Positions 60,101-64,000 of a DNA stretch of 64,000 nucleotides are shown piece by piece; position 1 is the stretch's first letter, and every line of letters starts with the position of its first letter. Below the pieces are notes generated by a model, which was not told the DNA's origin, searched no databases, and saw only the letters and a program-made list of their open reading frames with translations. The DNA comes from Eonycteris spelaea (taxonomy: Eukaryota > Chordata > Mammalia > Chiroptera > Pteropodidae). The position numbers and the translations under genes are program-made. The stretch lies in NCBI GenBank assembly GCA_003508835.1, contig PUFA01000116.1, forward strand, positions 496,001 to 560,000, written 5' to 3'.

Positions 60101-60744
60101 TGAGTTCAGAGAGAGAGACAGGTGACAAGAGGATGTTCTGAGTAGGACAGCGAGCCAGGGGGTTGGCCAGGTTTCCCCATAAGTTGACCTCTTATTGCCT
60201 GAGTGGAAAACATAACTTTTATGCGAGGGGAGCGTGAGTGGCTCCTGGTTTCTCTAGTCTGGAAAGGTCTTTTTCTGCACCGCAGAACACTGCATCTTGC
60301 TGGAAAAGGGTGTTCCTGGGGCCAGCGGGGGGGGGGGGGGAGGAGGCGGGAAGGGCGGGTTGTGGGCGGCCGCTGGGAAAAGGCCTCGGATGCGGGGCTC
60401 CGGGGCCCGGCTGCTGATGCGGAGGGTTGCGGGCAACCTGGTGGCGTTTTGAGCAGATGGAACGTGGTGTCCGTGTGCAGCACAGCTTGGGAGGAGGGCG
60501 GGGGCAGGGGGCAGACAGGGTGGCAAGGGCCCCAGGGAAGCGTGCAGATGACGTGCCCGGGAGTGGGCGGGGCACGGTGAGAGGTGAGCCACTTCCTGGA
60601 GAGAAGCGGCAGAACGTGCTGGGCAGCTGGAGCCACACAGGGAAAGCGTCGGCCGTCACCGCGTCGCCGCAAGCGTCCAGCTGGGTGTTTGAGAACAGCG
60701 GCCTTCAGGAGAGGAGGACCATGTGATTTCTAAAAGTTACCGGA
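57176..60744. other. Intron; no gene recognised
   Basis: AT-rich at 57.2-58.5 kb and 59.3-60.0 kb, GC-rich between and after. A TG/CA-rich microsatellite lies at 59225-59275, and a 14-base G-run at about 60327-60340 begins a G-rich stretch with G-quadruplex potential. ORFs at 60.1-60.7 kb are on both strands of the same GC-rich DNA and show no domain. Confidence 0.5.
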
Positions 60745-61000
60745 AAATGTAGCTTACAGAATTTTTTGTTTTTATTTTGTTTAATTAGTATTACTTACGC
60801 CTACAGCACCTGGTCTTCCTAGGTGGCCTCCCATCCAAGTCCTAACCAGGCCCGACCCTGCTTAGCTTCCGAGATCAGACATCGGGCTCATTCAGGGTGG
60901 CGTGGCCGCAGACCACGGACCGTGGCCCCTCTGGGGCGCGAACCAGGCCCTCCTGCGTGTAAAGCAGATGTGCTGACCGCCGCACTGTGGAACCGTGTAA
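60745..61000 (-). mobile_element. Hybrid tRNA/5S rRNA SINE (megabat MEG-TR-like)
   Basis: On the minus strand a tRNA-like head comes first (about 61000-60914), with 'cagtgcggcggtcagcacat', 'gctttacacgcaggagggcc' and a perfect pol III B-box GGTTCGCGCCC. It is followed directly by a full 5S-like body (60913-60799) from GTCTGCGGCCACGCC through 'tcggaagctaagcagggtcg' to 'aagaccaggtgctgtaggc', and then an A-rich tail (T-rich on the plus strand, about 60745-60798). The order tRNA head, 5S body, A-rich tail is the architecture of the hybrid SINE described in fruit bats. The 5S portion shares the diagnostic substitutions of the other two copies. Confidence 0.85.
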
Positions 61001-64000
61001 AACCTTTTAAAGCCACGTCTCGGGATCCACAGCACGTCACTGAGGGGGCGCTGTGTGCGTTCGTGGAGTAGAAACGGGAACACGGAAGTGACGAGTGTGA
61101 CACACTCAGGCTTCGCATCTCGGCACTGCTGACGGCGGGGCCCGTGCCGTGTGCGTGCCGGGGCGTGTGGGGCAGTGTCCCCGGACTCCACCCACTGGGT
61201 GCCCTCGGGGGGTTGCTGGCCATGGGGGGGGCGGGGAGGTGGGGCTCCAGCCACAGCCAGCTCTCCAGTACTTGTCCAGTAAGTGAATAATCCGATCTTG
61301 GCTTTGAATTAAAAACTTGGGGCCCAACTGTGTCAGAACGGGTCTCATTTTCTAATCTGGAGTAGTAAGTTGATGCGGTTACTTCTTCCAGCCTGTGTTT
61401 GGTCCTGATACTTTTTTTTTTTGTTTTTTTTTGCTGTAAATTTAATTGTTCAAATATCTCCGCTTGGCATTCAGGTCCTTCTATGTCCTCGATCCATTTT
61501 ACCTGTCGACACGTCGTCTGACGTGGCCGGCCTTCACCTCACCTCCTCCGACTGTCAACTGTCGCTGCCTGAATTACTTCTCTCGCCTCCTCCCCATTTC
61601 CAGCCTGCAGTCCTGCCCCCGGGCAGCCCCTACTCCCGATGCCGCGTCCTCTCCTCTCTCAGCATGTCTGTTCCCTTGCTTTCGCTGTACGTGAGACACT
61701 CGTTTATTTTCTCTGTATCCGTTCCTGAAGTTTGGTGAAAGTCCCTTGTTTGTTTGTACTTCTGTCTCCATCTGGGCGATGTCGTTAGGTGCTGTGTATG
61801 CATCAAAGTAGAGGCCGGATGTCCTGTCCCGTCTGGTTGAACAAATCCTGACAATCTTAGGATTTTGTGTTGCTACTTTAGATGCACTTTTAGCCACATA
61901 GTTTGACCAAGTAGTCAGTAAGTATTTCTAAAACCTTTCCTACTGAATTTTAAATGTACATGAGAGTAGAGAGTGTTTTGTCCCCCTTTTGAACCCCTCG
62001 GCGCCCCAAGCGCCCTGTACCTGGCTGTGACGGCTGCCCTGCCTGGTCGCACCGGCATGCTGTGTCGGGGCTGCTGCTTCTCCTGTCCCCTTCGCCCCCC
62101 GGCCCTTTTGAAACAAGCTCTCGATTTCACATCATCTGTGCACATGTCAGTGTGTAATGAGGTAGTTTTTTCCCCCATGATTTCTGCAAGATATATTGGG
62201 AAATCTGGTTCAGCTGAAAGAACGGTAGATGCTCAGAGGATGGACTTGAAAGGGGTTTTCTTGGTTTGGGGGGCTTGGGTTGCGGGGTGAAGGGGAGGTG
62301 AGCAAGTGGAGGGAGGCAGTGTGCGGACTCTCCCCAGAAGTAGTCTGCGGAAGGAGTTCAGGAGAGGCACTCTCGAAGAGGGAGAAACTCAACAACTTTT
62401 ATATATTTCAATTTTTTAGATTCCTTGTAAGTAGTTAAAGGAGATTAGAGAGTTTGTACTCTTTTTTATACTGAAGTTGAAACAGAACACAGAAAGTTAA
62501 CATGCAGTGCCCCCCAAATCCAGGACTTCTGCCATAATGTACTGAAGGAAAAAGTATTTGTTTCAGAGTGAAGGAAACAGTGGAACTTTGTTACGCATCG
62601 CATGGTCCATCATCTTTGCTCCGTGTTAACTGGTTCAGGGACGTGAGACGGGGAAGGAAGGGCCCAGGCACATGCCGATGTAGCTCTAGAATGGGGCACA
62701 GATTAGTGCGCACCCGAGTGTACACGCACAAAGTAACGTTCTGCAAACTCTGGGCAGGGCCGGAACCCCCCCCCCGGCCTCCCCCCCCCAAAACGTGTCT
62801 CTCTTAAGGAGCTTGGAGTCTGGTAAGAAACAAAAAGTAAAAAAGGAAAGAAAAACAACCCATTGCTTACATAGTTAATTAACAAATCACAGCTTAATAA
62901 GGAAAGCTGTCTGTAAAAGAGAGGCCAGGTCAGGGCCATAGCTCAGGGTGCTGAGTCGGAGGCCGTGGGGAGGGGGCAGCCGGAGTCAGGGACGCTTCGG
63001 AGTCTGTGGGTAGGATGGGAGGGACCTAGGACACTTGGCGCGCAGGGAGATTGCATTTCAAGTTAACTTTAAATTGTGACATTTCCTATTCCTTTCTTCT
63101 ACATGTAACTTTGTATATAATGTCATGTAGTTTAGCGTAGAGCATAACGAGCGTTTGTGTACCTCCCTATAGTTTAAGCACAGAACACGGCCCAGTGTTC
63201 CTTGAAGTCCCCTAAACAGCTCTCCTTGCTCACACCCGTCCTTCCCCTCCAGAGGAATCACTCAGAAATTTGTGTTGAACGCTTTCTTGTTTCTTTTTGT
63301 GGATTTAGGCACCCTGTCTGTGTCTGTCCGTGTATTTTATGGTGTGCAGCCTTCTGCAACTGGCTGTTCTCCTTTGGTGTGATTCATCTGTGTTCACACT
63401 CACCGCTGCCCTGAACTCATTTTCACTTTCGGATTGCACTATTTCTCCGTATCCCGCCTCGTTTCCACTCTTCCCTTTGGTAGCTACACATGCGCATTCG
63501 TGTGTCAGCCCTGGCAGCAGCATTAGCATAGTGTTTATCTGAAGTGGAGCCCGAATGACTCGCCTTCCTCTGAGGTAACTGACTACCTGAAAGGCGTTGT
63601 CTCGGCTCAGCAGCCGCCTCACGGCGATACCCTTTCTGCAGCTCCCTGCCTCAGACTCTCAGACATTGCCGTGCGTCCTCTGGGGCCGTCAGTGTTTGTG
63701 CAGAAGCAGTGACAGGTTCACACTTCCTTTCTGTGCCGTTCGGGGAGCTTGCCTGCTGGAAACTTCACAGGTTCACTGCTTGGCATCTTTTGGTGGCACA
63801 AAAATCCCAGTTTCGTTTTTTCTAAAACTTCACCCCCCTCCTTGAAAGACGGTTGTACTTCTGTATGGTGTTGCCGTGCTTGGTTGTAGTTGAACGTGTC
63901 CTGGTGAACACCTCGCCAGGGCGTCGGCAGGTGTGCCTGTGCTGTCGTCGTTGGCTTTTACGGGGACAGCTGGGCGCACTCCGGGATGATGGCGCCGGCT
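61001..64000. other. Intron, window end; no gene recognised
   Basis: Mixed GC content. The segment 62764-62791 has two C-runs of nine each. No exon, RNA gene or named repeat could be supported, though the 61430-61900 stretch and 62.4-63.2 kb may contain decayed LINE text. Confidence 0.5.

Larger units (their letters stand above)
26855..64000 (+). other. KMT2C: KMT2C intron 1 (5' part, runs off the window)
   Basis: From the donor at 26855 to the window end no acceptor followed by the expected second coding exon (PRSRGKTAVEDEDSMDG-like in the family) was found in any plus-strand frame, so the remaining 37 kb is read as intron 1, which is also very long in human. Contents: AT-rich unique DNA with scattered MIRs (27.8-36 kb), L1 and a SINE (38.2-40.4 kb), a CpG-rich patch (40.4-41.5 kb), AT-rich unique DNA (41.5-50.2 kb), and a conspicuously CpG-rich block (50.3-62.3 kb). 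An alternative would be an unrecognised nested lncRNA; none can be defined by sequence alone. Confidence 0.8.

Noticed and set aside
26855..64000. A second KMT2C exon within the window
   Set aside because: None of the plus-strand translations resembles the expected next N-terminal segment of KMT2C (PRSRGKTAVEDEDSMDG-like) after an acceptor.
1..64000. CRISPR arrays, prokaryotic operons, phage or plasmid modules
   Set aside because: No regularly spaced repeats, no operon-like gene packing. Repeat content and gene structure are those of a mammalian chromosome.

Overview
The window is nuclear DNA from a placental mammal, most probably an Old World fruit bat (Pteropodidae). The gene content is mammalian: the first coding exon of KMT2C (MLL3), a CCT8-like retrogene, and old mammalian repeats (L1, L2, MIR, MaLR LTRs, hAT and Tigger fossils). 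No Alu, B1 or carnivore/ruminant SINE was recognised. Three 5S-rRNA-derived SINE copies share the same substitutions, and one of them is fused to a tRNA-like head. This matches the 5S-derived and hybrid tRNA/5S SINE families described from megabats, so the species-level inference rests on recalled literature plus sequence.

Layout: positions 1-6.1 kb are intergenic with repeat fossils. A compact CpG island with four regularly spaced CCAAT boxes lies at 6.1-6.9 kb, followed immediately by a 5S-derived SINE with a clean target-site duplication. Positions 7.1-17.3 kb are intergenic (L2, a 1-kb L1 3' end, MIR). A nearly full-length intronless CCT8-like retrogene lies on the minus strand at 17.3-19.0 kb and is broken by two single-base frameshifts. 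Positions 19-25.6 kb are intergenic (MaLR LTR, L1). The large KMT2C CpG-island promoter covers about 25.6-27.8 kb and contains a 5' leader with a 5-codon uORF and a 161-nt coding portion of exon 1 (54th codon split AA|G, donor GTAAGT at 26855). Everything from 26855 to 64000 is interpreted as the start of the very long KMT2C intron 1. No second KMT2C exon was found.

The divergent order CCT8L pseudogene (-) then KMT2C (+), 7.7 kb apart, is the same as recalled for human 7q36.1 (CCT8L1P next to KMT2C). The window therefore looks like the orthologous locus. KMT2C is a nuclear H3K4 methyltransferase; only its N-terminal AT-hook-bearing 53 2/3 codons are here. Intron 1 holds several regulatory-looking signals (a 70-bp tandem duplication carrying four CACGTG E-boxes, a strong G-quadruplex motif) and a strikingly CpG-rich domain around 50-62 kb. 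Most long ORFs in this window are GC-driven artefacts and are not annotated as genes.
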